Under the pieces are notes generated by a model. That model did no database searches, was not told where the DNA came from, and worked only from the letters and a program-made list of their open reading frames with translations. This document shows, piece by piece, positions 59,301-64,000 of a stretch of DNA of 64,000 bases. The stretch spans positions 1-64,000 of the forward strand of contig JANPJV010000116.1 of assembly GCA_031425695.1 (NCBI GenBank). The letters are read 5' to 3'. Within the stretch, counting starts at the first letter, position 1; each line of letters starts with the position of its first letter. This stretch comes from JANPJV01 sp031425695 (lineage in GTDB: Bacteria; Pseudomonadota; Gammaproteobacteria; Xanthomonadales; SZUA-5). A program made the translations under genes and the position numbers.

Positions 59301-59519
59301 GCCGTAGTGGCTTATCGGCTGACCGACTCGAGGGGCGAAGCGCTGCGCATCTACGCTCGCGTGATCGACGGCGAACTGCAGTTTGCCCTGGCCAAACGCG
59401 ATACGCAGGGTTTCCTGTCGCTTGACCCATGGCGCAGCTACATGGCTGATCCGACGCTGCACTGGTCAGCCGTGCCTTCGGCTGGTGGCTGGACGATGGT
59501 GGGAGCCGAATTGCGCTGA
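50361..59519 (+). CDS. giant secreted repeat protein with Gly-rich, PATR, Calx-beta and DUF11 regions
   Basis: A 3052-residue protein. AAGG precedes the ATG at 50361. The signal segment is KLRRIGMVMAMLLAALPLSA. In order: a beta-helix, a Gly/Ala/Asn-rich stretch (about 153-400), an autotransporter-associated strand repeat (GGLTKTGPGTLQLNSDNSY, about 470), a choice-of-anchor-Q-like region to about 963, a second strand repeat near 1324, Ig-like and Calx-beta domains, then about five 105-residue repeats (TTEAGGTATFTVVLASQP) to about 2390, further Calx-beta and Ig-like domains, and DUF11. FRDGFE lies at about 2950, followed by a 97-residue extra domain. No autotransporter barrel is visible. It probably serves adhesion or a surface layer. 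Confidence 0.88.
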   Translation: MTNARSPHPFQTSLLAKLRRIGMVMAMLLAALPLSAQVVSTLADNVSSPPAGSLRAALNTANTAGSAATVTFNVPGGGTINLAGALPVLRNPNGISVDGANGGQGAIVIDGGSSSATTGDRIFFLGVRGSDSTGLTATPGANWTISNLTLQDGNARGGAGGNGGSPGDPYSGGGGGAGLGGALFVNEGNATLSNVVFANNRATGGNGGTLSGPTGSTGAGGGMGGNGGSAAAFSGGGGGGFGLGAKGGNGNDPTAGAGSLGRWTGGSSAGAGAGAGGGAGAASGGGGGGSSNNQSAGGGGPGAAAGTTTGAPGGQGKGGDGGFGGGGGAGGGNNLQVGGIGGYGAGGGGAGAGDGGNGGFGGGGGGGAGSPIGTGGFGGGNGASGYQGGGGGAGLGGAVFVRQGATLAISGSNIAGGAVAGGSAGPSAGAGSGIGTAAFLAGSLNWSVATGQTVTLAPGQTLGGGTNALISGGLTKTGPGTLQLNSDNSYVGPTAVSAGQLQVNGSLLGSGAISVASAATLAGTGTLTGATSVSSGGTLAPGQGAPGRLNSANLALVAGATFAAEITGATVATQYDQLDVTGTINLGGATLTLSGAHVASTGQSFVLIDNDGSDAVTGTFAGLAQGSTILLNGVSLSISYNGGDGNDVVLTAAVDPCSSYAFPYTLAGADNTALVANLRQAVQCANANGAGADTILLSGQTVALPASAPFADYSGQTGLPQITSTINIRNGTLLHDLSMGGFLFRTFSIAAAGTLNLQNMELSGASAPSPGGAFHNSGTVNVTNSTIHGYDTNNRAGVLHNASGATATITNAVLYDNNAVNAHAIDNFGLVTIVNSTFDKHTSISNFGAILEGTGYIVRNSILWNPGSGPTQISSGNTVSDSIVKGGYGSGTNILNTSPLFVNEGANDYRIGLSSPALNVGVNSYVPLDSTDVDGDSNTSESRPDRDLNPRIVATTVDMGAYERQDAVAADFTVTTTSTSISVTDSTSNGSTLAASEPVANTLRFDAAGRTFSVNGGPLINGNSGDLALAGITSLTVTAAGGVSAASGAVFNIGATSFNATAPVMLTGGTLKSTGTATVNPAIVMTANSDLAATGGVMTLAGAISGDFTLRTFAAGTYRFASTASTFARLQLASGTAALAGNNTLPPAIDIFNSASFNLNGFSQTIDFYASSGTTQNTGAAASLTLGVAGSSSSFGSPNYAGPISGPINLTIATAGGQTLSSNSSNFTGTIDIFATLAVTGVNALGAVGAGNTTTVAATGVLDLRNVAYAGLEAITVNGGTLRVSTGVSSLPGTVTLNTSTATIQVTNVGSELNLNGVVSGTQGFSKTGNGILYLSQSNNYVGPVVINGGSVLVTGSTLAASTVSVASGGTLGGTGTVNGAVSVASGGTLAPGVTVGTLHSANVTLSSGATFAVGITGATVDTQYDQLDANGTVNLGGATLALSGAFVPTTGQSFMLIDNDGSDAVTGTFAGLSQGSIVNFNGVTLAVSYTGGTGNDVVLTAVVILPTTTVVSLNRASGNPRNTPSVTWTITFANPVDGLTPANFAVVPTGLGGTPTVTGVSEASGPPATQWNVTASTGTGSGTLGLNLVNDSGLTHDVTNLPFTGQVFNIDRAPPTVTITVADTSLTAGETSPVSFVFSEAVNQVPPANLTVANGTLSSLTTSNNITWTSTLTPTAGISDPTNVITLDTSGSSDPAGNPGVGIATSNNYAIDTSLPILTVGDFSRTEGFNGVSAFDVTVSLSAPALAGGVSFDIATADGTATAGSDYSARNFTTQTIPEGSSNYVLSVPVFGDAVQELDETLLVNVSNVSGATIGDGQGQVTIVNDDTAGIGVTPASGLVTTEAGGTATFTVVLASQPTANVTVGLASSDLTEGTVAPASVVFTSANWNVAQTVTVTGVDDLIVDGTVAYTITTAPATSSDSNYNGIDPANVSVSNSDNDAAGITVSPTAGLVTTEAGGTATFTVVLASQPAANVGIGLSSSDTTEGTVAPASLVFTPANWSTAQSVTVTGVDDALVDGTIAYSIVTAAATSSDSNYNGLNASDVGVSNSDNDSAAVTVIQSSGNTAVTEGGSTDSFTVALSSQPASNVTIALTGTQVTTGPTSLTFTTVNWATAQTVTVTAIDDAVDEATPHAGSVTFVVTSSDGNYNGATVAPVSVAITDNDASGITVAPTTGLITTEAGGTASFTVVLGSQPTGNVTIGLSSSDTTEGTVAPASLVFTPANWSTAQSVTVTGVDDALVDGTIAYSIVTAAATSSDSNYNGLNASDVGVSNNDNDSAAVTVIQSSGNTAVTEGGSTDSFTVALSSQPTSNVTVLFSTSGQLDASPGSVVFTTLNWNVAQSVTVTATDDNLVEGATVESIGASVSSSDPSYNNIAVAAVSVAVTDNDAAVVSFAPASVSQLEATSPMAFTVTLSKPVASGVTLSLNSAFGTALASDFTPIVGATVSFPASSTAAQTVNVVITNDAIDESDEQFSLTLSNLVATGNVSLGTAIAGGTILDDDAIPTLAINSLSQPEGNAGTTTMTFTASLSAASGQDVTFMRATADGTATVANNDYVALAPALLTIPAGQLSLSIPVTINGDGVFEGNESFNLNLTSVTNASPGSLTGTGTLEDDDQQPTTTTITDTPDPSVVGQPFIVSVTVAAQTTSPVGTLTIGDGSASCGPLTLTPAAAPNSTASCALISTSAGPRTLTAVYTPASQSFAASTGTATHQVNPANTSISVAGPARVRVNQTGSFTFALSVDAPGAGSPAGTVTLSHGASSCQVTVPTAMPSCTLPFSTLGPRTIAAAFAPSDGSFNASNSSGAGNARTVVYALSDIEVEKSDAQSVVSPADLLVYTVSVRNLGPDAAVNIRVLDRVPVGLGNVVWSCFGNGGVSCPQANGTGDLDLTVANFAVGATLNISYQGNVVGDPAQIVNTAQVELPNDTSVEDPNLSNNSDTDVNIKDNLFRDGFEGPQVDAPSGSFQLPASNLRSALDRVAVVAYRLTDSRGEALRIYARVIDGELQFALAKRDTQGFLSLDPWRSYMADPTLHWSAVPSAGGWTMVGAELR
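50821..51560 (+). repeat. Gly-rich low-complexity coding repeat
   Basis: A GGC/GGCGGC-rich tract inside the giant secreted gene encodes repeated GGNGG, GGGGAGA and GFGGGG units. It is the kind of tract that expands and contracts by slippage and is easily misassembled. Confidence 0.8.
56301..57289 (+). repeat. near-identical 317-bp direct repeats in the giant gene
   Basis: Bases 56301-56617 and 56973-57289 are almost identical, offset by 672 bases (224 codons, two domain units). The intervening domain differs. This indicates recent duplication or gene conversion of a two-domain module. Confidence 0.8.
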
Positions 59520-60097
59520 TGTCGCCGCGTGCGCGCCAGTCGCGCGCGGGCGGTTGAGTACGAGCCGCCCGCGCCAGCTTCGCAATGTGCTGGCGGGCGG
59601 TTCCTTAGCTCTCGTTCAGTGGAGCTTGCTCCACTGCGCTTACGCGTCCTTGGGACCAAAGCAGAGGGCCGAGCTCCACTCTACAAAGGCGGGTTACGGG
59701 TAGATCTCGCCGCTGGCGAGTTTGCCTGGCGGGCAGACCTTCCAAAATAACTTCAACCCTGGCGATCTCCGAACGCGTGCCGTCCCGTACGTGAGAGGGA
59801 ACGGCACTGCGCCGTCGGAGCTCCGCCGATGTCCCTCGATCTCGCCCAGACGCTTTTCGATCGCGACGCAGCAGCGCTCGCTGAGCGGGCGGGTCCGATG
59901 CATCTTGGCCCGAGACGGCGATTGCGCGGCATGCCGCGCGCCGACTCGAACGCAGGCACTTGTTGCGGGCTGGACGCAGGCACAGATCGCCCGCGGCTGC
60001 TGTCCCGGGGCGGCCAAGCCAAGGACGCAGTGGGCCAAACGGCCCAATACCCGGCGCGGGCCCAGGCCGCACGGCTGGAAAGCCGCAAATCGGCGGT
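59520..60097. other. 578-bp gap with hairpins and a REP-like palindrome
   Basis: It contains a GC-rich hairpin (GCGCGGGCGG near 59544 paired with CCGCCCGCGC near 59565, no T run) and the palindrome CAGTGGAGCTTGCTCCACTG at 59615-59634, of the REP type. Minus-strand codons near 59694-59800 end in FWKVCPPGKLASGEIYP, which looks protein-like but has no start or family match. No gene is called. Confidence 0.4.
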
Positions 60098-61036
60098 TCA
60101 CCTCTGCGCGCGCGCAAGGCCATTGCACGGTAGCGGGCTGGCATTGGAGATGAAGGCCTCCAGCGGCAGGCCGGGAGCGCGGACCCGGATGCCCAGCTGG
60201 TAGCTCATGTTGGGCGCGACGACCATCGGCAGGTCGACCGTCGGTGCCGGGCCATTTGCGCGATTGCCGCCCGGCACCTGGGTCGTACGCATCACCGGCC
60301 TTGAAAGTCCTTGCGCGCTGGTGCTGCTTCCGACCTGCTGACGCGCGGGACCGCCGCCGCCACTTGCCCCTGGCAATGGCCGCAAAGTCAGCCGATGCGG
60401 CCCGGCCGGCAGACGCACTCGGCCGAGAACATTGGTGTCCGCCGTCTCCCCGTCGATCTTGACGATCTCCACCTTGCGCACATCCTCCTTGATGCCGATG
60501 CGCGCGCCGCCACTGACCATGCCGCAACCGCTCAGTGCCTGCGTCATCGATGGCTGGATGGTCAGCGTATAGGCAGGAATCGAGACCAGGTCGGCCGGGC
60601 CCTTCAGGCTGAGTTGCTCGTCGCCACGACGTACCACGAGCGTCAGCTCCCCGTCGCCAGCCGCGACTGCCGCGAGCAGGACCGGACCAGGATCAAGCTG
60701 GGTGGTGACGGCTTGATCATTGATCGCCAGCAGGCGGTCGCCCACCCGAAGGCCGAGGCGCGCGGCCGCACTGTCAGGCGTGACCGCGAGCACCGGCAGC
60801 CCGGTGGCATCGGCCTTGCGCACGTCCACCACGGCACCGAGCTCGATTCGCTGGCGTTCCGGACGCTCGATCAGCAGCGGCTGGGTGGCGGGCAACTGGC
60901 CGGACAGGGCATTGATCAGCACTTTGTCGATGGCGCGGCTGATTTCCATTTCGGCGGCGCCTTCGGCAGCGGAAGCGCTGTTGCCGGCCACGGTCATGGC
61001 CAGGACGAGGGCGGTCTTGATCAGTTTGCGGGACAT
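60098..61036 (-). CDS. exported PDZ-domain protein of the sigma operon
   Basis: A 312-residue protein. AGGAG precedes the ATG at 61036. It has a signal peptide (KLIKTALVLAMTVAGNSASA), then a PDZ domain (VLAVTPDSAAARLGLRVGDRLLAIND, given in part as DSAAARLGLRVGDRLLAIND). A helical and beta tail carries a Gly-rich segment (GASGGGGPARQQ) and a conserved-looking PNMSYQLGIRVRAPG. No protease triad is seen, so it is a PDZ sensor or scaffold in the periplasm. It is the last gene of the sigma / membrane-protein / PDZ operon, 10 bases after the previous stop. Confidence 0.82.
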   Translation of the reverse strand: MSRKLIKTALVLAMTVAGNSASAAEGAAEMEISRAIDKVLINALSGQLPATQPLLIERPERQRIELGAVVDVRKADATGLPVLAVTPDSAAARLGLRVGDRLLAINDQAVTTQLDPGPVLLAAVAAGDGELTLVVRRGDEQLSLKGPADLVSIPAYTLTIQPSMTQALSGCGMVSGGARIGIKEDVRKVEIVKIDGETADTNVLGRVRLPAGPHRLTLRPLPGASGGGGPARQQVGSSTSAQGLSRPVMRTTQVPGGNRANGPAPTVDLPMVVAPNMSYQLGIRVRAPGLPLEAFISNASPLPCNGLARAQR

Positions 61037-61046
61037 GGGACGACTC

Positions 61047-61439
61047 CTAGATTCTTATGGTCTGCTGTGCAGACGGTGTAGCGGCTGGTTGCCGCAGCAG
61101 GTCTTCGCGCTGGCGCCAAAGGGGTGCCAGCTCGGCATCGCTGGCGCCGTCGAGGTAGAGCAATTGCAGTTCGCGATCGAGGCTGCGCAGTTGCGCAGCG
61201 CGGTCATCCGGAATCGGCGGCGGGTTCAACGCCGGCTGGCGCACCCAGAGCAGCGGTGCCAGCAGCATCAGCACCGCGGCCGCGGCCGCGGCGACATATC
61301 GCAAGCGCTGCGGGCGCCGTCGTGGATGCAGTTGCGCGTGGGTGGCCTGCAGAGCCAGCCAGACCGATGGCGGTGGCGCTTCTTCCGGCAATTGCGACAG
61401 GCGCGCGCGCAGCGCATCCAGATCATTCTGTTCGCTCAT
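61047..61439 (-). CDS. putative anti-sigma-like membrane protein
   Basis: A 130-residue protein whose ATG overlaps the sigma-factor stop (ATGA). The N-terminal cytoplasmic helices (DALRARLSQLPEEAPPPSVW) precede one membrane helix (LRYVAAAAAAVLMLLAPLLW) and a C-terminal periplasmic helix. The position, coupling and one-helix topology fit an anti-sigma factor, although the zinc-binding anti-sigma motif (HxxxCxxC) is missing. The PDZ protein downstream could sense the periplasmic signal. Confidence 0.7.
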   Translation of the reverse strand: MSEQNDLDALRARLSQLPEEAPPPSVWLALQATHAQLHPRRRPQRLRYVAAAAAAVLMLLAPLLWVRQPALNPPPIPDDRAAQLRSLDRELQLLYLDGASDAELAPLWRQREDLLRQPAATPSAQQTIRI

Positions 61440-61972
61440 CGGGAGTCCTCCCAGGCGATTTTCAGGCGCGCCAATGCGCGCGAGAGCAAGGATTTCGACC
61501 AGCTTTCGGTATGTCCGAAGCGGTCGGCCAATTCGCGATGAGACCAGCCTTCCATCACCGCGAGCCAGACCACGCTGCGGGTCACCGGATCGAGTTGAGA
61601 CAGCGCCGCGGCGAGATCGATCGAGAGTTCGCGATCACCGCTGCCCGGACCCGCGAGTTCGATCTCGTCGATGGCTTCAACCGGGCGCGAGCGTCGCAGC
61701 CGGTCGATCGCTAGATTCGCGGTGATGCGCTTGAGCCACGGGCCGAGTGGGGCGTCTTCGCGAAAACCTGCGAGTGATTGCAGCGCGCGCAGAAAGGTTT
61801 CCTGGGTCAGGTCATCGGCTTCGCTGCGCTGCCCCGACAGCCGCAGTGCGAGCGTGTAGACCCCGGGCGAATGCTTGAGATAGATCGCCGCAAAAGCCGC
61901 GTGGTCGCCGCCACGCGCCTGGCGCAACCAGGCATGTTCGCTGTCGAGGGGAATGGCGAGGCTCATGTTCAT
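61436..61972 (-). CDS. ECF-type RNA polymerase sigma factor
   Basis: About 178 residues. Region 2 is read as HAAFAAIYLKHSPGVYTLAL, ADDLTQETFLRALQSLAGF and WLKRITANLAIDRLRRS. Region 4 is VTRSVVWLAVMEGWSHRELA with SKSLLSRALARLK, so both DNA-binding regions are complete. The start is uncertain: ATG codons at 61972 and 61966 are both possible and no strong ribosome binding site is seen. It probably controls its own operon with the coupled membrane protein. The target genes are unknown. Confidence 0.88.
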   Translation of the reverse strand: MNMSLAIPLDSEHAWLRQARGGDHAAFAAIYLKHSPGVYTLALRLSGQRSEADDLTQETFLRALQSLAGFREDAPLGPWLKRITANLAIDRLRRSRPVEAIDEIELAGPGSGDRELSIDLAAALSQLDPVTRSVVWLAVMEGWSHRELADRFGHTESWSKSLLSRALARLKIAWEDSR

Positions 61973-62031
61973 GAGCATAAGTACGGGATGCAGCAGCAAA
62001 TCGTCGCAGGCCGAATGAAAACTCGTCGCGG

Positions 62032-62262
62032 GTCGAACGCCTCGAGATCACGATCAAGGACGAGCGCGTCATCGAGCGCGATTCCGCCAACTACCCGCTG
62101 CTGCGTGAGCGCCGCGCCCGAGATCGAAAGGCACATCGGCGCGAGCGAGGAACATCCTGCAGGCGCCGGCGAAATGGGCATCCCACCGCAGCGACTGCCC
62201 AAAGCAACGCCATCATCGCCGCGAGCGGCGGGCGCCTGGAGCAGGCCGAAGAGGTCGCTGGG
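62032..62262 (+). pseudogene. frameshifted C-terminal remnant of a molybdenum hydroxylase large subunit
   Basis: Pieces in alternating plus frames read VERLEITIKDERVIERDSAN and YPLLR (frame 1), APEIERHIGASEEHPAGAGE with MGIPP (frame 2), then NAIIAASGGRLEQ (frame 1). In order, these match the end of xanthine dehydrogenase / isoquinoline 1-oxidoreductase-type molybdopterin subunits, where a G-E-x-G-x-PP and xANAI follow E-hxhh-S-xxxP. At least two frameshifts and no upstream part remain. It lies between the sigma operon and the glutathione peroxidase. Confidence 0.55.
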
Positions 62263-62298
62263 AAGTGCGGGCGGCGGCGGACGGCTCCTCGGCTGAAG

Positions 62299-62781
62299 TC
62301 AGGCCAGCGCCTGCTCGATCGCCGCGATCAGCTCGGGCGCGTCCGGCTTTACCGTGGGCGCGAAACGCGCGACGACCTGCCCATCGCGGCCGATCAGGAA
62401 CTTCTCGAAGTTCCACTGGATGGGCCCGGGAAACGCGGCGCCCTCGCCCGCCAGCCAGTCGTACAGCGGGTTGCGATCTGGACCATTGACGTCGAGCTTG
62501 GCCGCGAGTGGGAACGTGATCCCGTAGCTCATCTTGCAAAAATGCAGGATCTCGGGCGCCGTGCCGGGCTCCTGTCCGCCAAACTGATTGCACGGCACGC
62601 CCAGCACCTCGAAGCCAAGTGCGTCGTAGCGGCGGGACAAGGCCTCCAGGGACACATATTGCGGCGTCAGCCCACAGCGGCTGGCGACATTGATTACCAG
62701 TACCACCTTGCCCGCGAACTGCGACAAGGGCAGCGGCTGGCCGTCGATTCCCGGCAGGACAAACTCCGAAAGCGTGCTCAT
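62299..62781 (-). CDS. glutathione peroxidase-family peroxidase
   Basis: A 160-residue cytoplasmic enzyme. GGAGAG lies 7 bases before the ATG at 62781. The catalytic tetrad is present: Cys36 (NVASRCGLT), Gln70 (NQFGGQEPG), Trp123 and Asn124 (IQWNFEKFLIG). The peroxidatic residue is Cys rather than selenocysteine, so it likely uses thioredoxin to reduce hydroperoxides, as most bacterial members do. It stands alone, next to the hydroxylase remnant. Confidence 0.93.
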   Translation of the reverse strand: MSTLSEFVLPGIDGQPLPLSQFAGKVVLVINVASRCGLTPQYVSLEALSRRYDALGFEVLGVPCNQFGGQEPGTAPEILHFCKMSYGITFPLAAKLDVNGPDRNPLYDWLAGEGAAFPGPIQWNFEKFLIGRDGQVVARFAPTVKPDAPELIAAIEQALA

Positions 62782-62949
62782 GCGATCTCTCCAGGCGGTG
62801 CTGACTGCCGGACAAGCATGCCATGCCACGAACCATTGGAGATCTGAGTAGCGTGGCTCTGAGCGCGCGGAAAACCGGGATAGGGCCTTGCATTCCGATC
62901 GCGCCAGCGCCGCGTCTCGCTACGTAGCAAGAGCCCCGCCTCGCCGCCT

Positions 62950-64000
62950 TCACTCGCTCAGCAATCGCAACTCCGCCACGAACTGGTCGTATACCTCTTC
63001 GCGCCCCTCGCGCAGTCGCAGGAGATAAGACGGGTGGACCGTGGCCAGCCCGCGCCGGCCGTTCCCGAGCTCGACCCAGCGCCCGCGCTGTTCCATCAAC
63101 TTGAACCCGGAACCGAAGACGGCCTGCGCTGCGGTCGCTCCGAGCGCGACCACGGTGTCGGGTTGCAGGCGTTCGAACTCGGCCCGCAACCAGTGGTGGC
63201 AGGCAGCCTGCTCGGACGCGTTCGCCCGCTTGTGCAGGCGTACCTTGCCGCGCACTTCGAATTTGAAATGCTTGACCGCGTTGGTCAGGTACAAGCGCGT
63301 GCGATCGATCCCGGCATCGCGCAGTGCCCGGTCGAGCAACTTGCCCGCCGGGCCGACGAAGGGGCGCCCGACCAGGTCTTCCTGGTCGCCTGGCTGCTCG
63401 CCCACCAATACGATGCGGGCATCCTCAGGACCTTCTCCGAACACCGTCTGCGTGGCCGGCTCCCACAAGGGGCACGCGCGGCAACTGCGTGCTTCCGCAC
63501 GAATGCTGGCGAGTGGCGCCAGCGGCTCGATCGCTGCCGGCGCAACCTGCGCGATGCGCTTGCGCGGCGCTTCGGCGGGGCGTCGCAGCATGCTCTCGAC
63601 CGCAACCGGCGCCTGCTGCAGCAACGTCGGAATCGACTGCGCCTCCGGCAGGTTCTTCCAATATTTCTGCGGCATCTCCTGGCGCATCATGCGTGGATTG
63701 AGGCGCGCAGGATTGAAGATGCTCGCGTAGTACGTCAGCCAGATGCGCTCGACGGCATCCTCGCGGACGCTGTCGGAAATACGGGCGCCGGCTGCATAAC
63801 TCAGCACCTCGCCATCCCAATGCGCCGATCGATACGGCGTCAGCACCGACCAGTGCATCCCGGTGAAGCGCCGGACAAAAAAAGGCGCTACGCGTTCGAG
63901 CACGTACTGCTCGGGCTCGAACCACGCAATGAAGACGGGCGCCCCGGTGCTGGTGCTCTCCCTGAAGCGCACGAAGGCTTTCATCTTGTGGGTCGCGCGG
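62950..64000 (-). CDS. UdgX-type uracil-DNA glycosylase with DUF4130 part, 5' end off window
   Basis: At least 349 codons, reading into the window edge (RATHKMKAF), so the start lies beyond 64000. The N-terminal part (ERVAPFFVRRFTGMHWSVLT, AVERIWLTYYASIFNPARLN) matches the C-terminal half of DUF4130. The glycosylase domain has four Cys for an iron-sulfur cluster (SCRACPLW in view), GEQPGDQEDLVGRPFVGPAG and the R-loop VRLHKRAN. In UdgX enzymes that loop contains KRRIH with the His that links to DNA. The His is kept and the Lys-Arg before it is changed to Lys-Val-Arg-Leu. It repairs or captures uracil in DNA. Confidence 0.88.
   Translation of the reverse strand, partial: RATHKMKAFVRFRESTSTGAPVFIAWFEPEQYVLERVAPFFVRRFTGMHWSVLTPYRSAHWDGEVLSYAAGARISDSVREDAVERIWLTYYASIFNPARLNPRMMRQEMPQKYWKNLPEAQSIPTLLQQAPVAVESMLRRPAEAPRKRIAQVAPAAIEPLAPLASIRAEARSCRACPLWEPATQTVFGEGPEDARIVLVGEQPGDQEDLVGRPFVGPAGKLLDRALRDAGIDRTRLYLTNAVKHFKFEVRGKVRLHKRANASEQAACHHWLRAEFERLQPDTVVALGATAAQAVFGSGFKLMEQRGRWVELGNGRRGLATVHPSYLLRLREGREEVYDQFVAELRLLSE

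Noticed and set aside
59694..60527. A 277-codon minus-strand open frame in and beyond the 578-bp gap
   Set aside because: Most of it is the antisense shadow of the PDZ gene in another frame. Only the last 40 codons look protein-like and they have no start of their own.

Overview
The window is about 66% GC and reads as chromosomal DNA of a free-living gammaproteobacterium, most likely Lysobacterales (Xanthomonadales) and near Rhodanobacteraceae. This placement is an inference. It rests on the GC content, the many secreted beta-helix, Calx-beta and DUF11 proteins that end in a short Gly-Phe-Glu tag, and the GTAGCC-type palindromes between genes. No ribosomal or tRNA gene is present to confirm it. 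No CRISPR array, intact insertion sequence or phage module was seen.

Layout. 1-6.3 kb: a homopolymer-rich edge, a leader with terminator-like hairpins, a double AAA ATPase, a small secreted protein, a DUF3465 protein, a PIN-domain protein, the stub of a lost secreted protein, a duplicated-motif secreted protein and a coupled pair of hypothetical genes. 6.4-19.5 kb: a 19-bp palindrome array, three large secreted GFE-tagged proteins (6590-10858, 12710-14434, 16583-17956), a regulator with a truncated membrane partner, and an overlapping NTF2-like/GNAT/nitrilase operon. 19.5-31.8 kb: an orphan FtsX/MacB-type permease, membrane proteins, a thioredoxin, a TPR protein, a CorA-like transporter, an S9 peptidase and another GFE protein. 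32-35 kb: a Ser/Thr kinase with beta-propeller interrupted by an in-frame TAG.

The most interesting locus is 39.6-50.1 kb. On the minus strand, in transcription order, lie a small double-glycine peptide (45864-45709), a PpiC-related protein, a decayed TPR gene, a second double-glycine peptide whose stop overlaps the next start, an ABC transporter carrying two cyclic-nucleotide-binding domains and an intact C39 leader peptidase, and an HlyD adaptor. A hybrid two-component sensor is divergent to this operon. A third double-glycine peptide with its own terminator lies at 35571. The three precursors have similar acidic leaders but unrelated cores of 13, 18 and 25 residues and no obvious modification enzyme. 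I read this as a peptide-export system. The kinase, the TPR gene and the sensor all carry disruptions, so the regulatory side is decaying or the assembly has errors there.

50.4-64 kb: a 3052-residue secreted repeat protein, an ECF sigma / membrane protein / PDZ operon, a frameshifted remnant of a molybdenum hydroxylase, a glutathione peroxidase and a UdgX-type uracil-DNA glycosylase that runs off the window. The GFE ending occurs in five intact genes and, in two more places, in fragments of lost genes, so it looks like a family-wide tag. All family names come from reading motifs; no database search was run.
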